Below are positions 11,501 through 26,500 of a DNA stretch of 64,000 nucleotides, one piece after another. This DNA is from Montifringilla adamsi (taxonomy: Eukaryota; Chordata; Aves; Passeriformes; Passeridae), in assembly GCA_017590115.1 (NCBI GenBank), contig JAGGNK010013114.1:1116001-1180000 (forward strand), written 5' to 3'. The position numbers were made by a program, and so were the translations under genes. The first letter of the stretch is position 1. Each line of letters opens with the position of its first letter. Below the pieces are notes generated by a model. It was not told the DNA's origin, searched no databases, and was given only the letters and a program-made list of their open reading frames with translations.

Positions 11501-14500
11501 TGCAGCACAACATGAATGATAACCACAATCTACTCACTTGTTACACAGTGTTACACAGAATTTTGGACAAATCTTATACAATGCTACAACAGAGGGGACA
11601 GCAGGAGTTCTCATCCAGGAAGCACAACTTCCAGCAGCAGGGTCACCTACCTACAGATGGCCCCTTGTCCAGGGCTTATGTCACACTTGCCGTCGTTCAG
11701 GCAGAAGTTTGGCTGCAGATCACAAATGCTGTTGCATGGCAGCCCATCGATGCTGAGATAGCCAGGATTGCAGACACACTCAGCTTCCCCACTCCAGCGA
11801 TTTACTAAGCATTCAGAGAACTCGTTGCAGGCCTGGAACTTGCAGGGATCTGCTTGCTCGCCTGACAATACACAGAGCAAAAACTGTCAATGAAAGGGAG
11901 AGCCTTAACTGAGACAAGGTGCTGGCTGCCATCTTTTCTAATGGTCTCTTGATAATCCACAAAAATCCACTGTGTATCTTTCCTGAGTAACAAAAGGTTC
12001 TGCTAAGGTGAACAAGCACTAGCAATTATTCCTCTGTCTGCACATGCCAGTGGCATGGCTAAGACCACCCAAAAAAACAGTCAAAAAAGCAAGTATAAAG
12101 TAATCTTTTTCATACTAGAACAGACAGTATCTCCTATTTTCTCTGTCTGCTGGAACTCTCTCTTACAAATTAGTAAATCACAGGTGATCTCCAGTATTTC
12201 TTGCTATGGGAAACCCAGGCAGCATATGGCGAAGGGCAGTGGGATTTCAGGCACTTGCCATCTGCTGTAAGGGGATTTGCCTTTTTGTCTGCAAGGAGCA
12301 CAAGCTTGTAGCATTCAAGTTATCTCACTTGTATCAGGCTTAAGAGGCTGGCATACAGCTAAACAATCAATATCAGAACATTTGCCATGCTAATTAGGCC
12401 ATCCTTGTAAGAGATCTGTCTGGGAAGAACAGCTACTATATGCTAACAGGTCAGCACTCTTATTTTTCTCTAACCTTAAATCAGGACATATTTCCAGGTT
12501 GCAAATGTAGTAAACTACTGGCTAACTTGAAGAGGGAAAAAAACCAAAACAACTTCCTGCCTGTATCAGAGAAGTGAAGCAAGAGGGCCTGTGACTTTTT
12601 AGTGCAACCAAGACCTTACCCCAAGCATGAGGCAGCAACTGTTACTTGTGCAGATGCCCACCTGGCAGGCAAACTGGCTACCACCTGTGGGAATAACCAT
12701 GTGGAGTAAGTTCAAACCATGCATGAAAGTAAGCACAAGGGAGATGGGCACCACTGTTCTCCCTGAGCTGTCTTCTCCTCCACTCCCCAGGTCAAATACA
12801 GGGGCATTATACAGAGTATTCCATGAGTTATCTTTTCTTCATATATCTATATGGACCCCATACAGCTTTCTCTGTCTGGCTCCCACTTTGATGTTCATTT
12901 CTTTAGTCCCAGAGCAGATTTTAATTTGTTTGTTTTTACTCTATGAAAGACTGTCTTTCTAAAGCCCAGCCTGTGAAGAGCACTGGGCAGCCTCTGAGCT
13001 GTTGGGATCCTTAGCACTTAAAGCAGAAATTTTTCTGGATCCCTTGCTTTAAGCTGCAGTTTCCTGCTGTCCTTACCTGATTCAACATCCAGGGAGTATT
13101 TATCGATGGCCAGGTTCATGGTGTGATATGCAGTGTTGCAGAAATCTTCCAGGATCATGTACACAGCATTGGTAACATTCCGAGGCACAGGTTTGGCAAA
13201 TTTCATTCGACTGTTCACCACAATGCTGCCATTTCTGAAGTTCAGGATTTCCAGATTCTGGAATCCTGTCAGATTTGACTGAAGGTAGGGCACCAGCTGC
13301 AACACACAGGATATGACAGAAAAGCTGAATCTTTGAGTCTCTCTCTGATCAAGCCAGTTGCACTGTTACTGCAGCAGACAATTAGAGTCTGAATGATTTT
13401 ATCCAAATCCTACATCAAGGGCATTAATCTTTACCCAGCTGAGGTCTGTGCTGGCAGCCTGCCAGGAGCCTGAATACTTCAGGCAGTTCTTAAGAGTATA
13501 GCAATTTGCAAGGAGTTTCTAAAATTCTACAATTCAGAAACACAATTCTCAGGACACATGTTGTGTTCTCCCTTGATCTAAGTACCTGGAATACTAGCCA
13601 TTTCACAGGGTTTTTCCTTCAATCATGTCCTCCTTCCCTCTCACTGCTTTGCTTCCTTCATCTCTCACAGGAGAATGTTTGTTTCAGTCAGAAGAGGGGA
13701 ATTTCCCAGTTAAAATTTGTCAGTTGTTTCTGTGTAACTCCTGTGAGGCTTTCCAAGTCATCAGTCAGGTTAGGAACAGCTTAATTCTCTGAGATACCTC
13801 TTACCAAGGACAGGTTGAATGTGTTGCAGAAAAGTTACCTGCTCACAGCCCCAGGTTTTCTTGCTTCTTCCTCCCTAGACACTAAATATAGAGCACTCTG
13901 GAAGCAAGTAAGGGGAGTGTAGTAGTGACTTCAGCTACACTGCTGTATTCATTGACACCAGCAGAGCAGCTGTTCCACGATGCCAAGGAGTTCTCCTTTA
14001 GAGAGACTATTATCTGAATAAGAGATGAATAGCATCCCACCACCCATTTCCAGATGGAGCTTTCCCCACAGAGGGACACAATTCTTATATGTAAACACCA
14101 GTTTTGAGTTGCTCTCTGTAAGGGATGACTAAATATAATTTACCAACAGTTTTTGTCTGTCTGGTAATGGACATTTAGCACAGAAGTGACTCTTACCAGT
14201 TCCAAGAATCGCTGCTCCAAGGCTTTGTATTCAGGGGAGTTTTTATTGAACAGGTCCTCTGAAAACATCATGTTGGTAACCCGGAGACTGAAGAACACGA
14301 CTAGAGCTCGGGACGGGACGGTGCTGCTGTAGTGAGTTTCATGGGTGGCCCAAGCCACACTGGCCATCTCTGTGGACTGGACACGAGTTGTTAGCTCAAT
14401 GGGACTTTCAGTCATTCTCCTTCCCCCCTCAGTCTGCTCAGGTGAAAATTGGGCAGTGCTAACACGACCCAGGTCTACTGAAACATCCAGGACTCTTGTT

Positions 14501-17500
14501 GTTTCATCTGCCAGCTTTGTTGAGGTAGCCACAGACAATGACGGCGTGGATCCCACAGGAGGGAGATGGGACGGAAGCTCAATGGTGCTTGTTGTTACAC
14601 TCACTGTTTGATAATCCATAACAGTGCTGAAGCTCATGGAAATATGTGTACCATGTTCTGTATCATCCTGTCCAGCAAAGCCCTCTAGGACAGTGGTGTG
14701 ATCTATTGAAGAACCTTGAGTAACCACTGGCATTGCTGGTTGCACTGTCTGATCTAAGAAGGTTTCTAGTGCCCTGTCAGTAGGCCAAACATCAGCTGCT
14801 TCCTTCACTGCTGATCCATGAGTGTCTTGGTCTGCCAGTGATGAATCTGGGGCTTGCTGCTCTTCTGTGGAAGAAACAGGCTTTTCCACAGAAGGATCTG
14901 CAGTCAGAATAGTTTCTAAAGAGATTGTGTCCAAGTCTCCTATTGTAGCAGCTTCCATTACATCTGGCTGCTTCACTGTGAATAGTTCTTCTGCCACTGC
15001 CCTGTCTTCGCTTTGGTGTTCAATTACTTCAGGGATTATGTTCTGGCCTACACTAGACTCCTCAGGTTGCTCCATACCGACAGTCCCTGTAGATGTATGG
15101 AGACTATCTTCTACAGACAGATCTGTATGTGGTGGTGAGACAGGGGCCTCTCCAGTTGGCATGACAAAAGAGGAGTCATACACGCCCAGTGTTTCTGTCT
15201 GTGTAGATGGTTCCACAGACGATGGCTCTTCTGTCTGTAACAGAGGTGCTTGCGGAGTTGTAGTCTCTGGAAAGACAAATATTTCAGACTCATCAAGGAA
15301 ATCTTTTATATTGACTATCCCTTCATTCTCATCTTTGGAAAGATCATAATCTAATTTATTCCCAGAGTTAAGAATATAGTCTAAAATCATGCCTTCAGGA
15401 ATATCCTCGGTTTTGATTAATAAAGACTCATTGTCATCTTCAAGCCAGCTATCAGGACCAGGATAGAAAACTGGTTCCAGGGTTGCTTCTTCCCAAGGCC
15501 AGATACTTGATTCCATTTCTTTTCCTGAACCATCAAAAGCTGAACCAGACCCATCATCATATGTAACTCTATCTCCAAGAAATATATCAGTTTCGTCTTC
15601 CATAGGGGGCACTTCTAAGGGAAAAGTAATTTCTTCCACAGAGTCTGCACTGTCACTGCCCTCAGGACTACCTTGGATTACTTCTTCCTTCTCTTTAATA
15701 TCAGTCTCTATGACTGATGAAGAGGCCACTGTTGGTGCAGAAAGCAAAGGAACTGCATAGTCATTGGTAGATGGAGATTCTTCAGGCACAAGGTGAGAAG
15801 GACTTAAAGGCAAAAGGTCTTCAGATAGTCCAGTATCTTCAAACATTAAAAATAAAAACAAATTGACAATTAGATGTTGTTTGTGATAAAAAGTGTCAAA
15901 TTTCATTAATTTTATTATCTGTAGGTCTGTGTTCCACATTTTCCATAATATATCCCGGCCTTTCATGCCAAAGTCATAAGGACCCCTGTTAACCTCTCTC
16001 ACTTTCCATTCAGATATTCTGTGGGCCAAGTCAAGATCTACAAAATTACTTCTATGCTATTTAACAAGTGCCATGTATGTATCATTTCCAGAAGAGAGAG
16101 GTATTATTAGCTATTACAAGCATTTTACCTTGGCATATAGCTCTTGGATACATGCACACAAAAAAGGTAAAAACTGACAGAGAAAGACACTAAATTTCCA
16201 GACCTTTCTGAAAACTCATTTACTGAACTATAATTTGGTGAGTATCAGGAAATACTTGTATCCAAATTTAAGCTTCAGTCAATAGCATTAACTTACCATC
16301 TAAAGAACTGTGGGCTGAAAGCCATTCCAGAGAGTCCACAGAATCATGCTCTAGCACTGGTACAGTGACTAAATAAGTAGTCTCTAAATTCTGCCCATCA
16401 GGCAAAGAAGTGACATCAACCTCTGAGGAAAGTGGAGCTTCAGGTGCCAAACCAGCCTCATAGTCAACGTTCTCTGGTCTTGGCTGGATATCATTGTCAC
16501 TGGCCTGCTCACTGTCTGAGGTGGAATCTGGTTTGGGGTAATCAAAGGGCAGGGCATTGCTGACAGTTGACTCATCTGCAGAAGGACGTTCAGCTAAAAA
16601 GGTGCTGTCCTGGAACATAAAGGCACTATTAATATTTCCACTGTTACAGGGGAAACACTGATTGTCTGCACTGGGCTAAACACACAGGAGGGGTTAACAG
16701 CAGGCAGTGGCCAAGCCTCGGAGGGAGCAATACACAGCAGCAGGACGAGTGGCAAATATAGACCCTTGCTAATCTTGTGCAATAGACATGTAAGACGCAC
16801 ATCCTTTCAACAAATGCCATGTTCAGTCATGTCCACCAAAAAGGGAATGGAGCCATTCTGATTGTCTGGAGTGCAGAACCCCTTAGAGTATTAAGAGATT
16901 TACCATCTATATCCAACACCATCTTCTTTCCTATGCTGAAAATATCAATCTGTCCATCTCCAACTAAATCAAAGATAAATGTTTTCTGCCTTCCTAAAGC
17001 ATGGTGAGGTTCTAACAGCTTATTCAGGTTATTCATCAGCCACACAAACAATACAGTAGTTCTAATATTCCAGTTACTATGATGCATGAAACAATGTAGA
17101 AAGTGAATTTCAATGGATGCATGCCCACTTATTTATTGATATCTTTTAATTTGTGGGTATGAGAACAACAAGGACCAGAATGTAATGAAGAGCATTTAGA
17201 ACCTGGAATAATTTAGTCTCAAAGCCAAGATACCTGTGCAGAAAAAAAAATAATCTATCAGCAGTAATGATGAACAACAAAATGCAGGCAAAATGAATTT
17301 GTGTATTATTTGAAATGTGAAAAAATAATTTGTCGTTACATCTCCAATTTCCACACCGTTTACTTACTATTCCATGTCCCAATCTTTATTTAGTTTACAG
17401 TTAAAGTGGTTAGCATATTTCATCTTTGAATATTAATCTCCTACTATGTTGTCTGATGAGGTAACTATATTAGAAAAAGGCAATGAAGATAATAAGTTAT

Positions 17501-20500
17501 TTGGTCAAGGCTATGAAAGCAAGCTGATAGCCTAAAACTCAGGAATTAGTGTTTTACATGGATACCTGCCCACATATAAATGCTGTGCAGCAGTGGGATA
17601 AGGACCAAAAACCCTGTAGGGTATGAAAAACTGCCAAGCAATTTCAAGAAGCAGCAATTTGCTAAGGGCTAAGAAATTGCCAATGGTGACAAGTAAAGTT
17701 AAGTAAAATTACAGTGGACACAGGTTTCTGTAATTTCAGTTCAAAACTACTGTAATAATTTCTGTAGCTCACCATTCCTGTCAAATCTCTTTCTGTTGCT
17801 TAACCAGAAGGAATCACGGAAGAAGCCAAATACTTTTCAATTTGAAATTTTACTCCAGGTTGAAATGTGGGTGAATTAAATTTTCAGCTTAATTCAAACT
17901 ACATTTGAATGCTTTGGAAAGAGGCCAGTTAAGGTACTTTTTTTTCTTAAATTATTTTTTTGCATGTATTGATCATATTTAAAAATGCCAGTTGTTATGC
18001 CACCACAGTCTTGTCAAATTTTTTAATTTATATGGTGACAATCAGTTGAAAAGTATATATACCGTAGAGACATGTGCTGCATCAATTTTATTTTTGGCAA
18101 GACTAGCCACTATAAATAAAGCTGTAAAAAGAGTTACTGTACAAAATTAGAAATAAATTACACCTATAAATTCCATAAAGAATGAATTAGGTCTACGAGC
18201 AATATCTCCTCAACACATGTATTTAATGTAAGCATTTAGTTGCCAGGGATTGCACCTCATCATTTATTTGAATGTGGATAAATTCTCCTATGGCAACTAA
18301 CATTATTCAAAGACTTGTTACAGGACAATATATTATATTAACAAGTTTAATATCATATTGGCTGCTTCTGGTTTTCACCAATGTAAAAGGTTTACAAATA
18401 TGATATATGGCTGTAAACACAGAACCCTTCTCCCTGATTTTTCCTTTTCTGCTGCCAGAAAAGCATTGTAATCCTCAAGCCAGAGCGTTCTACCCTTACA
18501 ACTCAATACAAACAAGAAGATACAGCTTTCAAAAACTAGACCTGATTTTTGCTTTACTTTTAAAGGGTATTGCAAAACTCAAAAGAATTAGTTGTACCAT
18601 CATGAAATCATGACAGTCCCATGTAATGTCATGATATTGATATGCTAATACAAATCCAGCTTATTCTCAAATCACCAGGGGAAAACTATTGCAAAATTCT
18701 TTTCTATAGGTAACAATTCTACTTGAAAGCAGCTACTTGAACCATAAAGGTTCAACATCTGTGGAAATAATTTATCAATTGTGTACTGTTTAAGCATATT
18801 TAGGATTTTCTTACATTTATCTGAAGCTACTTTGCAAATTACCTGTGTATTGCAGATTGTACACAGCTGGTTTGGGGATACACTTGATACCTTTTACATA
18901 GAGTTTTTGACTAAAGATATAGAAGCTTTTATTCACAGTCATGATTAGAGAAATATTACTTCCACAATTTTTTGTTATAATAATATTCCCAAAAACTGGT
19001 TAAAAATTTATTCTTGCAAAGCTACCACTACTCTAAAATATCTTCCTGCCTGCACATCTGTCAGAATGGCAGAATTCTTTGTCTTACTAAAATAAACATC
19101 TACAACATTTTCAACTAGTTAGATGTCTCCAGTAAAGAGAAAGCCCTTTTCTGAAAGCCAACTTAAATTCATGTTTATCTATACCATATTTAATCCATTA
19201 TGGCAAATCCACATGAATTTTCATTTTTGGCATCAATGAGTAGTTTTTAAGACTCAGCGAAAGCTGTCATGAAATTAAGGACATTATACTTATGTCCATT
19301 CTAACAATATTTGCATTCTGTGAAAAAAATATTTTGCTTACATAAAATTTTCAGAAGTTGGCTAAAATTAAATGTGTCTGCGCCCACAACATTGTCTCAT
19401 GATGGACTGAGTGAGAACCTACCATCCAGCACAAGTGGATCTGGATTTTAGGGCATGATCTGAGCTCATTTCTTGTTGAAAGCACATCTGTGTTACAGAG
19501 CAGAGTGGAGAGCAGAAACCAACTGCCCAGACAACAATTCAGCACTCAGAAAACCTCCCCGTTGGCAGAACTGACTGCCTTGATCTCAGCATTGCTGGCA
19601 CCTAATTCAATGTCTTCGCTTAAAGTCCCTTTGTACAGGCATGGTCAGGGACATCAAGTCTCCTGTCCAATACAGAACTCTAGTCTGTGTCTTGGATTAT
19701 TCCAGAGGGAGTCAGAGGAGACAATTACAGTTTCAAGAGGCAAAAAAAAGAACCAGTGTCAGTTATTCTCTTCTGCTGGTATTAGGAAGATGGACATAAT
19801 TTTAAAACCAAATTGAGAATTTTCTTTGAAATAAATACAGTAACAAAAGAAGCTTATGAAACTTAGCATTTGTCTCTTCTAGCAGCCAGCTATAGGATTT
19901 ACATGTATTTCTTCTTTCCAAAGAAAGGTAGTAGCATGGAAGGAAGAATCATCTCTTTAGAGATGTTTACAATCAAAATAAGATGATCACAGCAAACTGT
20001 TGGGCAGCAGACACTAGAATTGTCACATAAGAGTTTTCACCAGTTTCCACTCCAATATAAGGTGCAACTTCATTAGTACTTACTCTGCATGACCAATAGG
20101 ATAGAGAAGCTCTGAGTGTTGGCTACAATTCTACCTTGTTGAACTAAGTTGTTCAAATGTGTCCAAACGCCGCTGCTCAGAGCCATACTCACATCAAACT
20201 CCGGGCGCTCCAGGACAACTGGATGCTCAGTAATCCAGGATGGGTCTTCCGATGTGGGGTGCAGTATTTCCTTCACTGTGGAAATAGAAACACTTGGGAT
20301 CTAAAGGCTGCAGTGACAGTGTGAGGAAGTTGTGTTGGAAGACTGACTGAAAAACCCTCTCTGATTTCAGATTTGTAAGTAAATCCACTCAAAAAGTTTG
20401 CCAGAGAGATTTTGTTTCTGGAAATACCCCCAAATCACTGACAGGAAGTGAAGGGGAAAGATAAGAACAAAGAGATGACAGCACTCTTTTGTCACCTCTA

Positions 20501-23500
20501 GCAGGATCGCTGAATATCAACAATAATCTGGGTATTCCTTTTGTACTGCCTGAGGCCAACACAGAGCTATTAAGTTGAAGGTCACCCTGATGCAATGTAC
20601 ACCATGTGAACCATGTATCCCCTTTTTATTCCTATTAATTTTTGAATTACTGAAACTGCATACCACAAACCTCAGTTTCAAAATAAAAATTAAAATAAAA
20701 TGGGGGGCTAGGCTAATGGATCAAGAATAGGATGCTACTGCTAATGACTTGACCTGGTTAAGATCAGAGCAAAACAGGCTATAACATAGTTGATTTTGTT
20801 CTGTTTAATTTTTCAGAGGACAGCTGAATAATTCTCTCATCTGAGATTTATTTTATAAGAAGTCAGATGTGTGGCACACCGATGCATCATAATTAATACC
20901 CACCATTAGTAAGCTGAAGAGAGTTTGGGTCTAAAGAGATGGAAGCATTTTCAAGCAGAGCATTTTTCTGGAGGATCTCAGCAATATAATCTCGGAAATC
21001 ACTGATGGTGTACACAACTGTTGGATTATCCTCTATGCCCATGAAGGAGTTGTCCTCTACCTTGTTTGAATGAAGGTTAATCAGGTCCCAGGTGGCATTG
21101 CTGATGGCTTTTCCATCAAATGTGACAGCATAGTGAACTTCCACCCCACTTCAGTTGTACAAAGAGAAAGAATACAGATGAGAAATTCCAGGTTTTCCTG
21201 AGCAAGCAAAGACTAATTTTTTCACAAGGGCCCAAGTCAACACCCTTTTTAATATAAAAATACATGGCTTTAAACAATGAATAAAAACTACTTGATTATT
21301 TTCACAAAGTTCTCAAGGGAAATGCTACCCAAAACTGACATCTGGTCTGGTGCCAGTCCCATATTTCTACTAGTGAATGGCAGACAGACCACAGGCAGAC
21401 CAAAACACTGACTTTCTTCAAGCATTATTAGTGGGTCCACCAGCATGCAGTGGTGAGAGCAGTGATTTTAAGATCGTACCAATAATAGGAAAGGTTCTGA
21501 GGTATGAAAATATACAGGAAAAACATGTTGTACATAGTAGCAATCTATAGTAGCAAGTGAGAGCCCTAATCTCTGTCACTGCACAGTGTTAACCTTCGTG
21601 AAAGAATATTTTTAATGGCAATAAAATAGTATTTAATTCATCAAATTGGGAAAATTTATCTAGACTCATTTGATCATTTATTCTATAACTCAGTTTTGTA
21701 TCTGTCTACAGTTTAGAGTTTTTTTCATATTAACTCTCCTCCATTTTCTTAATTTTCCTTAATACATCTGGATGGCCTTTTCCACATGACAGATTAGAAT
21801 GCAATCAGATTTACCATACACTGGGCATAAGCACAAGGGAACTTTACAAGATATGACACATTTTGGCTGTAGACAGAACACAGCAAGAAAAATAAGTAAC
21901 CTCTGAAGTGTTAGAAACGTGAGCTCTGAATACAGGTCTTCCTGATTCCACAGAGCTGTACTGGATTTCTAAAACAATGGCTCTCTTCAGAGAAGTCTTT
22001 AAAACCCCCATTCCAGATATCACAGAGAAAATTCACAAACACACTGACTAAACTCAGGAGCCTGGGGTTTTGCTGCTGGCTCCATCATTGACATGAGCCC
22101 ACCATAGGCTCACCATGGACACTGGCTGTCAGCAGAGGAGATTTAAAAGGACAGCAGTAGTGAAAAGACACAGGAAAGATGGAACAGAATGTGCTCCTCA
22201 AACATAACATTTAGTTTTAATACCACTGTGCTGCCATTCATAATGCCTAACAAATAACTACAACACCATCCTCTTTCTGGAAAGGGCTGACCATCTGGTG
22301 CCTGGAACATAGCCCTTGTGAACAGTTGCATATAGTTTGTAAAGAGATTTGTGTTTCTAACCTTTTTTGAAAAGTTAGAATAATTCTCATTCTCTTTAAA
22401 CTGGTTCATGGAAACTGGCTATGCTGAGATACACGCAGAACAAATTAATACATTTAGTAAATTAAGGCTGCAATTCTTTTTCTATCTTGTGACATTCTTA
22501 ACACACTAAAGAATGAAAATTCTGGATTCTTATCTTGCATATGTCTGATGGAAAACAAGTCCAGACTAATCCCATGTTCTGCTAAAGAACATTTATTAAA
22601 GTTCTGCTAATAAACTCTGGCCTTGAAGCTAAGCCAACGGCCTTTACTGGAGAACTGTGGGGTTCTTATCTACTTCTATTTCAGTAATAATAATAATCCC
22701 ATATCTATTCAAGACTTTGCTTCAAAGTATGAAGACTTTGAGTCATTGTTCAGCAATCTTGTTTTCTTCACAAAAGAGATTCTTATACACAAGTTATCCC
22801 AGTAGCTGACTTGTGTTTAGGATGATTTGTCCTGAGGGTTTTTTTTTTTAAATTATTACTTAAATAAGCAAATTAGGTTTATCCTTAATTGAAACAGATC
22901 AGTTACTTGCAGTTTCTGGTAGAACCTTCTCTCACAATATTTATGTTAGATAACACAAATCCCAAAAAACAATTCCCTCCAGCTAAACATGTTTTCCCCA
23001 TCTCTATTATGACAATATCTATAAAAAAAGTTGTCTTTACCTGTCTTCCTCGGAAGGGCTGATTATAAAAACAAAACAGAACAGCAAAACTCATTAAATC
23101 AATATAATAACTTCCTTTAAGTCTTAAATTTTTAACACATTTGCTTTACTGTTCTACACAGCATAACCATTTGAAAATCCTTTTTAGTTGCTTAGCTATT
23201 CATAGTTACTCAGCTACATAAATTGTTCTGCTTTTAGTGAACTGAAATGTTTTCTATTGATCCCAAGGAATCAGCAGAGCAGAGCCATCTCAGATTACTG
23301 TAAATAATGCAGGTAAATTGATGTCAGTGTCAAGAAGATCAAGGCTCACTTACTCTACCTAAAGGTTTAACTTCATCCAATGGGTTTTTGTCATGCACAG
23401 CAGAGAACAGACTTTGCCAGAAATACCTTTTATTTGTCTTCTCAAACGAACCTAGTGTTTGCAAACCTACTAGACTGCAAATACCAAGATTGAAAGTTTT

Positions 23501-26500
23501 GCTACCTTCCAGGCTGAAAACTGGATGTAGCTCCAACCACAAGACCTCTCTCACTACAGTTGCTTTGGTACATGCATGTATACTAATTAAAATACTCCAG
23601 ACGATAAATTCTAAGAAATACAGCTTACAGTCTCAAAGAAAACATAATTTAAATTAACTAATTAAAACACTCATTAGATTCTAAAAGTTATATCCAGTCC
23701 ATTCAAGAAAAATCACAATTCGTGTGTTCTGTACTCCAAAAGTCAAACATTTTATGCATGTTTGATGCATTAACTTAACAAATTAACTTTAAATGTCACT
23801 CTGAAGCACAAATGGATTTAAAAGTATATTTCTAGGAATACAGAGAGTTACAACATTCCATATCATTTATCAAACTATCCTCCACCTCATTTTTTTAATC
23901 CAAGAGAGAGAGAGCTTTACATATCCTAAACACTAACCTTTAGAGCCATCCCAAATTAACATTAAGAATTTGAAAAAGAACTTGAAATACACCACTTTTT
24001 CCCGAAATTATTTCTGTGTTCTTCCTTGTTTAATACTTGGATATATTATAAGTAGCAGATATGAATATAACTTTTAATTTTATGATAGAATCTTGAACAA
24101 TAATGCCTCATCTTAAAATCACAGCAAGCATTTCATGTGAAGAATGCCAAAAGGAAAAAAACAGTTGTGTATTTCTATTTTGGTTGCATATATATGAGAG
24201 CAGTTGGTGAATACATCCTAGGAGTTCCCACACACACACGACATACTGCCAAGCATCATGTCAGCTCATTACACCATCCTACATGATCATGTTCAATCAC
24301 CATTTATGCACCAGGATCTTTTTACCTGTAATCCAGGATATGAATGTTTTTGTATCCAGGTAGTCCTTCAAATACGCTTTTAATCTATTTTGATGGGAAA
24401 AAAAATTAACACAGATTCCATTAACTTCTGCTCACGTGGTGAAAAATTAGGAAGTGTTTCTAGCATTGTCCAAAAATGTATCTGAGCTGTTATATCTAAT
24501 AGGTGAAAAACAGTTAAATATTCTTTTCTTTATGGAAGAGTAGTTTTAATGACATTGTTTCATTATTAGAAAAAGTGGAAATAAAAAGTATGAAGAAAAA
24601 CATCCAGTGTTTCCCAAGAACTGTACAGAAACATTCCAAGGGAAGAAATGGAAAGAGACTGCCAAGATAATCAACTGTGCTACAGGAGACAAAACCAAGA
24701 TAGAGAATACTGAAAGCTCATGCTGGTTTAGAAAGATATTTAGCTTCCAAAGATCCTTGCCAGTTGAGGATTATTTTTTACTCTGTAAATTCTTGTTCCC
24801 CTCCCCCATCTCCTTATTTTTAAACTGTCTCTGGTGAGACTTAAACAATCACAGTGCTGCTGACTTTTTTTGCCGAGAGCTTCTTTATTCAAACTCAGAG
24901 AAAACCAGGCAAGGGATCAAAGGAGTGGAATACCCATGTGCCAGGTGGACTCTGTCCCATCTGATATTTTTGACACACACTCATACCATGGCATTGCTAC
25001 TTGGACTCACAGCTAGGAAAACTAAGATGTCTAGCCTATGCTAGCAACTTGTGAAAGTCACGCAACATGTGAAAGGTGATGCTTTTTTTCACTGCTTCTG
25101 CAGTGAAGAGTACATCTCTTTCCATTTGGACCAGGATTCTGGCACAGGTTAGCCCCAGTAAAAAGTATTCGGGGCTAGGAAGGAGGCAAAGCTAGAGAAA
25201 AGATAAGCCTCATGATAAGCAGCCATATGACAACTTAGATGTCTCCCTTCTCCAAAGAGAAAAGGCAGACACACACTCAGCTCCCAAAATATGATGGCAA
25301 TATAATTACCACCATTATAGACAAAAAAAAAAAAAAATTGGAAACTATAGGTAGACAAAAATCAGCAGCCCTGACAAAGATGCTTTTTGCTGCTATTGCT
25401 TTGCAGAGCCAGCAAAAGGAAAAATGAAGTTAGGGAAGGGAATCACCTGAGAAATGAATCGTTCTGATAGCAGTTGATACTCAGCAGCAGATGGGTCCTT
25501 CAGCTCCTCACTGTACTGTTCACCAACAATCAAAATGTTGAACTCAATCATTTGCTCAGTTACAGGTCTGACTGTGTTTTCATCCTGCTTCTTTATCTCG
25601 TTATTGATCTGGAAGGGAGAGAAGAAGGGAGAGAAGAGACACACTTAATGGCACGTGAATGCTGCAGTCCAAAGCACAGCGTGTTCACTGCTGGAGCCAT
25701 CAGCACACTTGCTTGCCTGGCACTAGAATGGAGTGCTTGTAAAGCCTCAGGGACAGAGGCAGCAGCTAATGAGGATGTCTACTAAGCAAGAACACTTCCT
25801 GAGAATTCTCGTCTTGAAGATAATTCTGTTTTCCATTTGGACACCTTTAGTGTAAATCCATCTCATTGACCTGAGGTACAAGGTGAAATACAGATCTGTG
25901 GGACCAATTTAAAGTGCAACCATGGCTACTCAAACATCTCACTTGAGCCCAGTCAGTGTAGGCTGATTTACCTGAAATTTACTCATTTATCACAAGACTC
26001 CTACTCACTATTCCAGCTGGAAGACAAACTGCCTTTGCCAAGTTCTACATTTGGAATAATATTCTGTGTTGTTCAGCCTCGGGAGGTAAAGGATCCCCCC
26101 AGATATACAATGGGCACTGGGAATGGGAGCTCTGCTGAGCTAAAGCAGTGGGCTTCAACTGCTGTGTCTATAAAAATGTCTACTTATTTTTGTATTTATT
26201 TCAAAAAGCCCCAGAGCAGTGGCTGTGCAGTGCATCAGGGATGCATGGAGCTATCATGGTTGCCACAGGCAGCAGTGAATGCCAAGTTTTAATCCAATTT
26301 GAATGAACTGAACATGCTTTCTGCTTACTTCTCTAGTATTTTTAAAACAGAATACTATTCCTTGTGGTATACTGAAAGACATCAGAAAAAAATTTTTTTA
26401 AAAAATAGAGATTTGTCTGGGAGGGAAGAGAAGGCTGGCTTGTTAACTGTAGCCAAATGTCTTTTGCTAGAGGTCTTTGACTATTTACACACATATTTGT

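Larger units (their letters stand above)
9986..11650 (-). other. IMPG2 intron 14
   Basis: 1665 bp, gtaggt to gtggcag. It holds the CR1 fragment and the poly(T) run; nothing else distinct. Confidence 0.9.

Noticed and set aside
14822..15349. 175-codon plus-strand frame
   Set aside because: Antisense shadow of IMPG2 exon 12, caused by its Ser/Thr/Glu codon use.
15837..16029. Upstream continuation of the exon 12 frame as coding
   Set aside because: Exon 11 joins in correct phase at 15836 and the continuation has no similarity to IMPG2.
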